From Lentzea sp. NBRC 102530 (GTDB lineage Bacteria; Actinomycetota; Actinomycetes; Mycobacteriales; Pseudonocardiaceae), in assembly GCF_030269365.1 (NCBI RefSeq), contig NZ_BSTF01000020.1:1-64000 (forward strand): DNA of 64,000 nt, in the 5' to 3' direction. Below are positions 1 through 6,637 of this stretch, in pieces (position 1 is the first letter of the stretch; each line of letters starts with the position of its first letter). The position numbers and the translations under genes were made by a program. Below the pieces are notes generated by a model that ran no database searches, was not told the origin of the DNA, and saw only the letters and a program-made list of their open reading frames with translations.

Positions 1-1
1 C

Positions 2-88
2 ATCGACTGGTACAACACCACCCGCATCTCCACCACGCTCAAGGGCCTGAGCCCGGTCGAATACCGAGCCCAGGCCCTCACGGCCTAA
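2..88 (+). CDS. IS3-family transposase OrfB, C-terminal end only (cut by window edge)
   Basis: The reading frame open from the window edge encodes 28 residues, IDWYNTTRISTTLKGLSPVE followed by YRAQALTA and a TAA stop. This WYN-N-R---LxxLSPVEYR ending is typical of the integrase core (DDE type) of IS3-family OrfB transposases. Only the C-terminus lies in the window, so completeness upstream cannot be judged. The element's likely right-end repeat follows 15 bases later. Family assignment rests on the short C-terminal motif alone. Confidence 0.75.
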   Translation: MDWYNTTRISTTLKGLSPVEYRAQALTA

Positions 89-102
89 CCTTCAGTTAGC
101 CA

Positions 103-126
103 GTCCAACTTCCGGGGACCAGTTCA
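103..126 (+). repeat. Probable right terminal inverted repeat of the IS3 element
   Basis: The sequence, read on the minus strand, begins TGAACTGGTCCCCGGAAGTT and fits the TGxACT...CCCC..AAGTTGGAC form of actinobacterial IS3-type ends. It lies just past the transposase stop. The left end and target duplication are outside the window, so the exact boundary is inferred. Confidence 0.5.
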
Positions 127-189
127 CCCCGACGCCTTCCCCGCCCCTCTTGCACTACCCCGACCAGAGGGTTCCCCGGCCGCGCAGGC

Positions 190-558
190 CTAAACCTCCG
201 CCGCTCCGGGCGGCAGGAAGCCGTGCGCCGACAGGTCGAACCAGTTGCCCTCGGGATCGATCGCCCGGTACTCGGCGAACGGCCTGTCCCCGCCCCGCAA
301 CGCGGGCTTCGGTTCCAGCGTCTCCAGGTACGGCTCGACCGACTCGACCTGGAACCCGAAGTGGTTGAACCCGGTCGGCACGTCCCCGTCCAGCCGCTGC
401 TGGATCAACGCCAGGTTGACGTACCCGTCGGTGACGAAGTGGCTGCCGTCGGGATCGGTGTGGAACAACGACATCCCGAACTTCGACGTGTAGAAGTCGG
501 CCATCTCCTTCGCGTCCTGGACGACGAACGCGATGTGCCGCAACCGGGGCCTGCTCAT
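190..558 (-). CDS. VOC (glyoxalase/bleomycin-resistance) family protein
   Basis: This 122-residue protein has the two beta-alpha-beta-beta-beta modules of the vicinal oxygen chelate fold, with the opening RLRHIAFVVQDAKEMADFY and the later NHFGFQVESVEPYLE and IDPEGNWFDLS strands. Possible metal ligands are His8, His55 and Glu residues near the end. VOC proteins include lyases, dioxygenases and binding or resistance proteins; nothing here fixes the substrate. The start is the ATG that overlaps the stop of the upstream SnoaL-like gene (ATGA), which indicates translational coupling. It is the last gene of a three-gene operon. An upstream GTG would extend it by 15 residues but would lie inside the neighbour. 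Confidence 0.85.
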   Translation of the reverse strand: MSRPRLRHIAFVVQDAKEMADFYTSKFGMSLFHTDPDGSHFVTDGYVNLALIQQRLDGDVPTGFNHFGFQVESVEPYLETLEPKPALRGGDRPFAEYRAIDPEGNWFDLSAHGFLPPGAAEV

Positions 559-923
559 GACTTTCCCTTCGGGACCATGTTGTGGAACGCGGCGATCTCC
601 CACCCGTGCTCACGCCGCACGACGACGGCCTGCGCGTGGGTGGTGATGCCCGCCGGGGTGATCGAAGAAGTGACGTGCACGACCGAGATGTCCGAGGTCA
701 ACGGCCTGACCAGGCTGATCTCGGCACTCAGCTTCGTGTCGCGGTACGGCCCGGCGAACAGGGCGGCGTGACCGGAGGACACCGCCTTGCGCCCGAACAA
801 CTCCTCACCGCGGACGTTCACGAAGTCCACGTCCTCGGCGAACACCGACGCGAACGCCAGTGCGTCACCATCGGCCCAGCCCTGCTCCATGCGCTGCCAC
901 AGCGCGTAGATCTCTTCGGTCAT
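555..923 (-). CDS. SnoaL-like / DUF4440-type NTF2-fold protein
   Basis: A 122-residue alpha+beta barrel protein. The N-terminal helix (MTEEIYALWQRMEQGWADGD) followed by FASVFAEDVDFVNVRGEELFGR and the C-terminal strand VRREHGWEIAAFHNM is the usual pattern of SnoaL-like or DUF4440 proteins of the NTF2 superfamily. Members bind small hydrophobic ligands or act as isomerases or cyclases; the ligand here is unknown. It overlaps the upstream JAMM gene and the downstream VOC gene by four bases each (ATGA), so the three are probably translated as a coupled unit. Confidence 0.85.
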   Translation of the reverse strand: MTEEIYALWQRMEQGWADGDALAFASVFAEDVDFVNVRGEELFGRKAVSSGHAALFAGPYRDTKLSAEISLVRPLTSDISVVHVTSSITPAGITTHAQAVVVRREHGWEIAAFHNMVPKGKS

Positions 924-1504
924 GAGTGGTTCGTCCTCAACGGCAGGCGCAGGCACTCGGCGTCCCACGCGGCGAGCGAGTAGTAGAGACCGCCATGACG
1001 GCGTTCGAGGTAGCAGACGACGTTCACGGGCCATCCGCTGTTGCGGAACATGTGCTCGTCCATCGGTGTCGGGCTGTCGCTCAACGGCCGGTTCCGCTCG
1101 CACTCCGGCCCGAGCCGGTGCCAGTCGGGGTGCAGGTGGATCGACCCGAGCACGTCCAGGTCCCGCGCGTCCGCAGCCCGCGTGATCGTCAGCAGGTCGG
1201 CCGGATCGAGCCACCACGCGCGCACCGGGTTCTCGTACGCCGTCCCGAACCGCGGCACGATCGTCGAGGAGAACTCCTCGCGCGCCGACGGGTCGGTCAG
1301 CCGGGCGTTGCGGCCGAACGCCACCTCCGTGACCACGGCTTCAGCACCCTCGGTCCGGCCCAGCAGCACCGCGAAACACGGTCTCGGTTCGTCCTCGGTG
1401 ATGAACGAGTATTCGGCGGACGCGGCCTCCAGAAACGTTTTCACTGCGCGATCCGAAAACAGCACCGCATCGGTGCGCGTCGGGCGCTCGGCCAATTCCA
1501 TCAC
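920..1504 (-). CDS. JAMM/MPN (JAB) domain metalloprotease-like protein
   Basis: This 194-residue protein carries a JAMM-like motif: Glu60, then His123-Leu-His125-Pro126, and Thr146-x-x-Asp149 (SDSPTPMD), close to the family pattern E...HxHP...[S/T]xxD that binds catalytic zinc. Prokaryotic JAB proteins cleave isopeptide bonds of ubiquitin-like tails or process small-molecule or sulfur-carrier conjugates. No ThiS/MoaD-like partner is nearby. The GTG at 1504 lies seven bases after a TACGTT -10 box, suggesting a leaderless start; the next codon is ATG. A GTG at 1537 would add 11 residues without support. It is first in the operon and divergent from the LysR gene, its likely regulator. Confidence 0.75.
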   Translation of the reverse strand: MMELAERPTRTDAVLFSDRAVKTFLEAASAEYSFITEDEPRPCFAVLLGRTEGAEAVVTEVAFGRNARLTDPSAREEFSSTIVPRFGTAYENPVRAWWLDPADLLTITRAADARDLDVLGSIHLHPDWHRLGPECERNRPLSDSPTPMDEHMFRNSGWPVNVVCYLERRHGGLYYSLAAWDAECLRLPLRTNHS

Positions 1505-1590
1505 GCGACCGAACGTATCGAGACCGCACTGTCTCACGACAGATCGCGAAGGGTGTTTGCCCTATTACATTGAGCGATAACATCGGACGC
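1505..1590. promoter_or_regulatory. Divergent promoter region between the JAMM operon and LysR gene
   Basis: Two -10 boxes face outward. TACGTT on the minus strand (1512-1517) is seven bases before the JAMM start, and TAACAT on the plus strand (1578-1583) is seven bases before the LysR ATG. Between them ATCGC (1546-1550) and GCGAT (1574-1578) form an interrupted dyad around CCTATTACATTG, a plausible but unproven LysR operator. Confidence 0.5.
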
Positions 1591-2538
1591 ATGCGTCTGG
1601 AAGTGCGGCACCTCGAACTGGTCGTGGCGATCGCCGACTGCGGCAGCCTGCGCAAGGCCGCCGCCCGGCTGCACCTCACCCAGCCCGCCGTGACGACGCA
1701 GCTCAAACGCATCGAGGACCACCTGGGCGGCGCGCTGTTCCTGCGCGCGGCGGACGGCGTCAAGCTCACCCCGACCGGTCAGGACTTCGTCCAGGAAGCA
1801 CGGTCGATGCTCACCCAGCTCGTCACGCTGGAACGCGTAACGCGCCGTAACGCGCAATCTCCCAGCGCTCCGACCAGGCTCGCGGGAATCCCCGCCTATC
1901 ACTTCGGACTACTGGTCGGTGCGTTAAAGGACAACGTCACGAGTCGCACCATCAAGGAGACCGGAACGCTCACCGCGTTGCTCACGACCGGCGAACTCGA
2001 CATCGCGGTGATGCGTCGATTTCCCGGTACTCCGCTCACCTTCCCGCCGAACGTCGGGCACCGCCTGCTCACCCGCGAACCGCTGTTCGTCGGCGTCCCC
2101 GGTCACCACCCGCACGCGCACGCCCGGGAGATCCCGCTCGAAGCCCTGGCCGAGGACAAGTGGGTCATGCCCGAACCCGACGACAGCGGCATGAACGCCC
2201 ACTTCGCCCGCGAGTGCGCGGCGGTGGGGTTCGAGCAGAGGATCGCGCACTTCAGCAGCGAGGCGCACGTCGCGCTCACGTTGATCAGGGAGTCCGGCGC
2301 GGTCTGCCCGCTCTACCCGGTCGGCGGCACCCCGCCCGGCGTCGCGCGCCTGCCGCTCATCGGGAACCCGCTGGTCCGCGAGGTCGTGCTGGCCTGGCGC
2401 ACGGACGCGCCGGTCGCCGCGGAGATCGACGACCTGGGTGAGCAGGTCGCCGCGGGCTACCTGCAGCTGGTCGAGGAGAGCGAGGTCTACGCGCGCTGGT
2501 GGCACGCGGGAGGAGCCGAGTTCGCGCTCAGCCCCTAG
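1591..2538 (+). CDS. LysR-family transcriptional regulator
   Basis: A 315-residue LysR regulator. The N-terminal winged helix-turn-helix is clear (residues 1-60: LRKAAARLHLTQPAVTTQLK, then LFLRAADGVKLTPTG), followed by a periplasmic-binding-like effector domain. It probably senses a small molecule and controls the divergent JAMM/SnoaL/VOC operon, the usual arrangement for this family. The ATG at 1591 is chosen because a TAACAT -10 box lies seven bases before it. A TTG at 1570 would add seven residues and would lie inside the promoter. Confidence 0.9.
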   Translation: MRLEVRHLELVVAIADCGSLRKAAARLHLTQPAVTTQLKRIEDHLGGALFLRAADGVKLTPTGQDFVQEARSMLTQLVTLERVTRRNAQSPSAPTRLAGIPAYHFGLLVGALKDNVTSRTIKETGTLTALLTTGELDIAVMRRFPGTPLTFPPNVGHRLLTREPLFVGVPGHHPHAHAREIPLEALAEDKWVMPEPDDSGMNAHFARECAAVGFEQRIAHFSSEAHVALTLIRESGAVCPLYPVGGTPPGVARLPLIGNPLVREVVLAWRTDAPVAAEIDDLGEQVAAGYLQLVEESEVYARWWHAGGAEFALSP

Positions 2539-2542
2539 CCGC

Positions 2543-3703
2543 TCAGTCCTTGGTGCCGCCGCCGTTGTTCGGGCGCACGATGATCACGACCCGGTCGTCC
2601 GACGACACGGGCTGGCCACCGGCCTTGTTCACCGTGCCGACCAGCGACGCCGACTCGTTCAGCATCTCCATCGGCCCGAGCAGGCCGAACCCGTCCTCGG
2701 CCATCGCGATCTCGGGCTTGCCGGTGAACGACCCGGCGGCGTTCATCGACAACGACTGGTAGCCGGGCGACTTGGACGTGTTCACCGACAGCTGGTCGCT
2801 GTAGGAGGCACACCCCATCACGCCGGGCCGCTCCGGCCACGCCCACGCGGCGTCGCCTAGCTTGCCCGGCACGACGCGGTAGACGACGTCGGCGGACGCG
2901 GCCCAGTCCGTCACCCAGATCTTCGAGGTGTCGGCCGAGACGCACAGCCCGCCGGGCAGGCGCAGGCCGGTGGACACCACGGCGGTCCCGGCCGTCGGGT
3001 TGCCCTGGGCGGGCTGGCCGGAGCCGTCGATGCGCAGCACCTTGCCCGCGAGCGAGTTGGGGTCGGCGGCGAGGGCCGGGTTGCCGGCGTCCCCGGTCGC
3101 GACGAGCAGCGCGCCCTTGCGGTCGCTCGCCAGCACGCCCCGGTTGCCCGACGGGCCCTTCGGGATGCCGGTGAGGATCGGCTTGGGCGTGTCGCCGGGC
3201 GCGATGCGCAGCACCCGGTTGTCCGTCGCGGTCGTCACGTAGACGTAGGCGAGCTGGTCCTCGGCGAACGTCGCCGACAGCGCGAGCCCGGTCAGCCCGC
3301 CGTCGGTCGACGCGTCGACCTCGAGCTGCGCGATCACGACGGGGTCGACGTCCTTGGCCACCTTCACGAGGCGCCCACCGCGTTCGGCCGCGTACGCGGC
3401 GACCCCGCCCTGCGCGTCCGCGCCGATCGGGGCGACGCCCGTGACGGTGTTGAGGCAGGTGGCCACGACGGCCGGGTGGTAGTCCTTGCAGCCCTGGGGC
3501 GGCGGCACGCTCTGCGGCGGGGGGTTGCGGCCGGGATCGCCGGGGGACGGGCGGTACTCGCCCGGCAGCTCCGGCTTCGGCCCCGCCTGCGGGGTCAGCT
3601 GCGGTTGCGCGCTCCACTGCGTCGGCGCCGGCTCATCGGGGAAGCTCGCGCAGCCGGCTGCCAGAAGGCAGACGGCGGTCAGCAACGCAACGGAACGAAC
3701 CAC
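2543..3703 (-). CDS. Lipoprotein of the glucose/sorbosone dehydrogenase (PQQ-type propeller) family, LppZ-like
   Basis: A 386-residue predicted lipoprotein. The signal peptide ends in the lipobox LLAAGC (Cys18), followed by a Pro-rich linker to about residue 75 and a beta-propeller of the glucose/sorbosone dehydrogenase class (repeated VLRI, SAGTGL-type blades, DADNRVLRIAPGD-like strands). Its position next to doxX and the ilv genes matches mycobacterial LppZ (Rv3006), whose function is not established. Enzymatic activity is not shown. The GTG start follows a TAACCT -10 box by seven bases, and the gene ends four bases after the convergent LysR gene. Confidence 0.8.
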   Translation of the reverse strand: MVRSVALLTAVCLLAAGCASFPDEPAPTQWSAQPQLTPQAGPKPELPGEYRPSPGDPGRNPPPQSVPPPQGCKDYHPAVVATCLNTVTGVAPIGADAQGGVAAYAAERGGRLVKVAKDVDPVVIAQLEVDASTDGGLTGLALSATFAEDQLAYVYVTTATDNRVLRIAPGDTPKPILTGIPKGPSGNRGVLASDRKGALLVATGDAGNPALAADPNSLAGKVLRIDGSGQPAQGNPTAGTAVVSTGLRLPGGLCVSADTSKIWVTDWAASADVVYRVVPGKLGDAAWAWPERPGVMGCASYSDQLSVNTSKSPGYQSLSMNAAGSFTGKPEIAMAEDGFGLLGPMEMLNESASLVGTVNKAGGQPVSSDDRVVIIVRPNNGGGTKD

Positions 3704-3710
3704 GGGACCC

Positions 3711-3716
3711 AGGTTA
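3711..3716 (-). promoter_or_regulatory. -10 box (TAACCT) of the lipoprotein gene
   Basis: On the minus strand TAACCT is followed by seven bases and the GTG start at 3703, consistent with a leaderless transcript. It overlaps the last codons of the upstream hydrolase gene. Confidence 0.5.
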
Positions 3717-4616
3717 GGTGCGCGACCGTGAACCCGAAGTGAACGCCTCCGAAGTGGCGAAGTCGACCGAGCTCACCCGGTCCAGCAGCAGGTCGAGCTC
3801 GTCCGCCACCACCTCGGGTGCTTCGAGCGGCAGGTAGTGGCTGCACGGCAGCACCCGCAGCCGGGCCTGCGGCAACGCTCCCACGGGCCCGGACATGCTC
3901 TCCGTCGTCGCCAGCAGGTCGTCCCGCCCGGCCAGCAGTGTGACGGGGCACACGATCGGGGAGAGGTCCTGCCGGGGCGTCTCGCCGAGCGCGAGCGCCA
4001 GCGTGAAGTACCAGCGCCAGTCGTGCTGCAGGAACCGGCTCACGGCGTGCGTGACGGCCTTCGGGTCGCTCGACGGCTTGATCACCCCGCTGTGCCGCAA
4101 CAGGAACGTCGTCGCGTCCGTCACCGGAACCCGGTGCAGCACCCGGTCCAGCACCGGACCGGCCTGCTGCAACAACTTCGTGCCGGTCAGCCCGACGAGG
4201 CGCCGCACGTTCTTGGGGACCAACGGCAACATGGCGTCGAACGAGTCGCCCGGCGCACCGGCGACGAGCAGCAGGCCCGCCACGCGTTCCGGATGACGCA
4301 ACGCCAGTTCGGCGGCGATCGTCACGCCCATCGACCACCCGGCGACGACGCACCGTTCGACGCCCGCGTCGTCCAACACGGCGAGCGCGTCCGAGACGTG
4401 GTCGTCGAGCGAGATGTTGCGCTCGTCCACCGGCCGGTCCGAGCCCATCGTGCCGCGCATGTACCAGCTGACGAGGCCTGGGCGGCCGGTCAGCGACGGC
4501 CAGGACTCGGGCCCCGAACCCACGCCGGGGCAGAGCAGCACCGGTGTGCCTTCGCCCGGCGCCTGCCAGGTCCGGATCTTCGTGCCGTCCCACGCGATGA
4601 TGTCGTGCTCCCGCAT
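3714..4616 (-). CDS. Alpha/beta-fold hydrolase
   Basis: A 300-residue alpha/beta hydrolase with the nucleophile elbow GWSMG (Ser about residue 105), a candidate acid in AGRDDLL and the catalytic His in CSHYLPLE near the C-terminus. The oxyanion region is PGVGSGPESW. Such enzymes cleave esters, lactones or C-C bonds; the substrate is unknown. I chose the ATG at 4616 because CAGAAT (4624-4629) sits seven bases before it. Starts at 4625 (ATG) or 4655 (GTG) are possible, but the last overlaps the divergent dehydrogenase gene. Confidence 0.85.
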   Translation of the reverse strand: MREHDIIAWDGTKIRTWQAPGEGTPVLLCPGVGSGPESWPSLTGRPGLVSWYMRGTMGSDRPVDERNISLDDHVSDALAVLDDAGVERCVVAGWSMGVTIAAELALRHPERVAGLLLVAGAPGDSFDAMLPLVPKNVRRLVGLTGTKLLQQAGPVLDRVLHRVPVTDATTFLLRHSGVIKPSSDPKAVTHAVSRFLQHDWRWYFTLALALGETPRQDLSPIVCPVTLLAGRDDLLATTESMSGPVGALPQARLRVLPCSHYLPLEAPEVVADELDLLLDRVSSVDFATSEAFTSGSRSRT

Positions 4617-4632
4617 GGCAGACATTCTGACG

Positions 4633-4638
4633 TACGTT
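4633..4638 (+). promoter_or_regulatory. -10 box (TACGTT) of the 2-hydroxyacid dehydrogenase gene
   Basis: TACGTT lies six bases before the GTG at 4645, consistent with a leaderless start. The divergent hydrolase start is only 28 bases away, so the two promoters overlap. Confidence 0.5.
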
Positions 4639-4644
4639 GCACTG

Positions 4645-5559
4645 GTGACGCTCACCGTGCTCGTGCCAGATGAATTCGGAGTTCAAGCGCTGTCTCAGGT
4701 GGACGGTGTCCGGACGGTTCGCTACGTGCCGGGGGAGCCGCTGCCGGCCGACGGCCTGAACGCCGAGGTCCTGATCCCGAAGTTCCTCTCCGGCACCGAC
4801 CCGCGCGAGGTGTTCGGGCAGTTGCCGAACCTCAAACTCGTGCAGCTGCTCAGCGCCGGGGCCGAGAACTTCATCGGCAGGGTGCCCGACGGTGTGCTGC
4901 TCTCCACCGGCCGCGGTGCCCACGGGGGCAGCACGGCGGAGTGGGCCATCGGTGCTCTTCTGGCCATTTACCGAGACTTCCTCGTCTTCGAACAGGCCCG
5001 CGTCGAGCGCCGCTGGGACTACCACGGCACGGACACCTTGCAGGACAAGAAGGTGCTCATCGTCGGCGCCGGTGACCTGGGGGAGCAGCTGCGCAGGCGC
5101 CTCGAACCGTTCGACGCCACCGCCACGCTGGTCGGCCGCACCGCGCGGGAGGGTGTGCACGGTCAGGACGAATTGCCGGACCTGCTGCCCGGGTTCGACG
5201 TCGTGGTGATCTTCACGCCGATGACGGAGGAGACCCGGCACCTCGTCGACGCCAAGTTCCTGGCCGCGATGAAGGACGGCGCGATCCTGGTCAACGGCGC
5301 GCGCGGACCGGTCGTGGACACCGACGCGTTGCTGGCGGAGCTCACCTCGGGACGCCTGCGCGCGGCCCTCGACGTGACCGATCCGGAGCCGCTGCCCGCC
5401 GATCATCCACTGTGGACGGCGCCGGGGCTGTTCCTGACCCCGCACGTGGCCGGGTCGTGCACGGGCAGCGGACATCGGGCGTACGCCATCGCCCGCGCGG
5501 AGATCACGCGGTTCGCGAACGGCGAGGAGCCGCGCAATCTGGTGCACGGGAAGTACTGA
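4645..5559 (+). CDS. D-isomer-specific 2-hydroxyacid dehydrogenase
   Basis: A 304-residue NAD(P)-dependent dehydrogenase of the D-2-hydroxyacid family, which reduces 2-oxoacids to D-2-hydroxyacids. The Rossmann motif VLIVGAGDLGEQL is at about residues 132-144. The active-site Arg is in NGARGPVVDTDAL, the Glu in VTDPEPLPADHPLW and the His in TPHVAG. The protein is short for the family (usually about 310-340), with a compact N-terminal part. The start is fixed by the nearby TACGTT box; longer in-frame extensions run antisense through the divergent hydrolase. The natural substrate is unknown. Confidence 0.88.
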   Translation: MTLTVLVPDEFGVQALSQVDGVRTVRYVPGEPLPADGLNAEVLIPKFLSGTDPREVFGQLPNLKLVQLLSAGAENFIGRVPDGVLLSTGRGAHGGSTAEWAIGALLAIYRDFLVFEQARVERRWDYHGTDTLQDKKVLIVGAGDLGEQLRRRLEPFDATATLVGRTAREGVHGQDELPDLLPGFDVVVIFTPMTEETRHLVDAKFLAAMKDGAILVNGARGPVVDTDALLAELTSGRLRAALDVTDPEPLPADHPLWTAPGLFLTPHVAGSCTGSGHRAYAIARAEITRFANGEEPRNLVHGKY

Positions 5560-5646
5560 GGACTTCCCGGCACAGAGAACGGTCGCTAGTCCAACTGGGT
5601 GAAACTGGGCTGCCGTTCGGCTCTCGCGCGCCCGCACGCGGCCCCC

Positions 5647-5652
5647 TAGCGT
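5647..5652 (+). promoter_or_regulatory. -10 box (TAGCGT) of the DoxX gene
   Basis: TAGCGT is six bases before the GTG at 5659, consistent with a leaderless transcript. Confidence 0.45.
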
Positions 5653-5658
5653 GCGGGC

Positions 5659-6384
5659 GTGGCTACTCACGACAAAGGCTCGGCTGGTTCGAGCGCTTTC
5701 TCCGACGACTCGTTCTACTCGGGTGGCGGTGGAGTGCACCACTTCGACGACGGCACGATCAGGGCCGGGTCGGACGTCACGTCGCCGTACGACTCGACCA
5801 CGAAGTCGTTCGACACGACGGCCTACACGCCGCTCGACGTGTCCACAGAGGACAAACGGGACGACGACCTGTTCGCCGACGACCGCAAGAAGTTCGGCTG
5901 GACGGCGGGGCCGGACCTCGGCCTGCTCGGGCTGCGCGCGGTGCTCGGCGGCATCTTCCTGCTGCACGGGATGCAGAAGGTGTTCGGGCTCTTCGGCGGG
6001 CCGGGCATCAACGGCTTCGCGCAGTCGCTCGAGAAGATGGGCTACCGCGAGCCGACCGTGCTGGCGTGGGTCACCGGCGTCACGGAGCTCGCCGGCGGCG
6101 GTCTGATCGTGCTCGGCCTCTTCACCCCGCTCGCGGCGGCGGGTCTGCTCGCGGTGATGGCCAACGTCATCGCGCTCAAGTACAAGGGAGGCTTCTTCGG
6201 CCCCAACGGCGTCGAGCTCGAACTCGCGCTGGCGGGCATGGCGTTCACGGCGCTGTTCGCCGGGCCTGGCCGCGCGGCGCTCGACTACAACCGCAGCTGG
6301 TTCCGGCACCCGCTGGCGGCCGGGTTCATCGCGCTCGTGATCGGCGCGGGTGGCGCCGCTGTCACGTTCTTCGTCTTCCGGTGA
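5659..6384 (+). CDS. DoxX family membrane protein
   Basis: A 241-residue protein. Residues 1-85 are hydrophilic, rich in Ser, Asp and Gly and probably disordered. They are followed by a four-helix DoxX membrane domain (LGLLGLRAVLGGIFLLHGMQ, WVTGVTELAGGGLIVLGLF, PLAAAGLLAVMANVIALKYK, and a last helix at the C-terminus). In mycobacteria the syntenic DoxX (Rv3005c) forms a membrane oxidoreductase complex with SodA and SseA in redox stress; partners are not visible here. The GTG start is supported by a TAGCGT box six bases upstream. Confidence 0.88.
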   Translation: MATHDKGSAGSSAFSDDSFYSGGGGVHHFDDGTIRAGSDVTSPYDSTTKSFDTTAYTPLDVSTEDKRDDDLFADDRKKFGWTAGPDLGLLGLRAVLGGIFLLHGMQKVFGLFGGPGINGFAQSLEKMGYREPTVLAWVTGVTELAGGGLIVLGLFTPLAAAGLLAVMANVIALKYKGGFFGPNGVELELALAGMAFTALFAGPGRAALDYNRSWFRHPLAAGFIALVIGAGGAAVTFFVFR

Positions 6385-6394
6385 GAACGCGCGG

Positions 6395-6637
6395 ATGCGG
6401 AGGAACGTGACGGGAGCGGCGCTCCAGCTGGCCCTGCTGGTGATCGGGTTCCCGGTCGTCTACCTGGTGTCGTTGCCGTTCGGTCTGACCGCGAAGTCCC
6501 TGCTCCCGCCGCTCGGCCTGCTCGCGGGCCTGATCGTCGGCGGCGTCATGGTCAAGAAGACGGAGCAGCCCGTCAGCGGACCGCTGACGGGCTGGCTCGT
6601 GTTCGGGATCTGCGTGGCGCTCGCGTTCGTGCTTTAG
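6395..6637 (+). CDS. Small membrane protein of unknown function
   Basis: An 80-residue protein with three predicted membrane segments (ALQLALLVIGFPVVYLVSL, LLPPLGLLAGLIVGGVMV and GWLVFGICVALAFVL). I do not recognise a family. It begins ten bases after the DoxX stop and is probably co-transcribed with it. The ATG at 6395 fits the first hydrophobic segment. Its TAG stop overlaps the convergent ilvD stop by four bases. Confidence 0.7.
   Translation: MRRNVTGAALQLALLVIGFPVVYLVSLPFGLTAKSLLPPLGLLAGLIVGGVMVKKTEQPVSGPLTGWLVFGICVALAFVL

Noticed and set aside
4645..5559. Part of a resistance or secondary-metabolite cluster with the hydrolase
   Set aside because: The genes are divergent single genes between core genes, with no tailoring enzymes or synthases nearby.
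3679..6309. 876-codon open frame on the minus strand
   Set aside because: It covers the hydrolase, dehydrogenase and DoxX genes in another frame, is dominated by Arg/Gly/Ala/Pro and matches no family; it is a shadow of GC-rich coding DNA.
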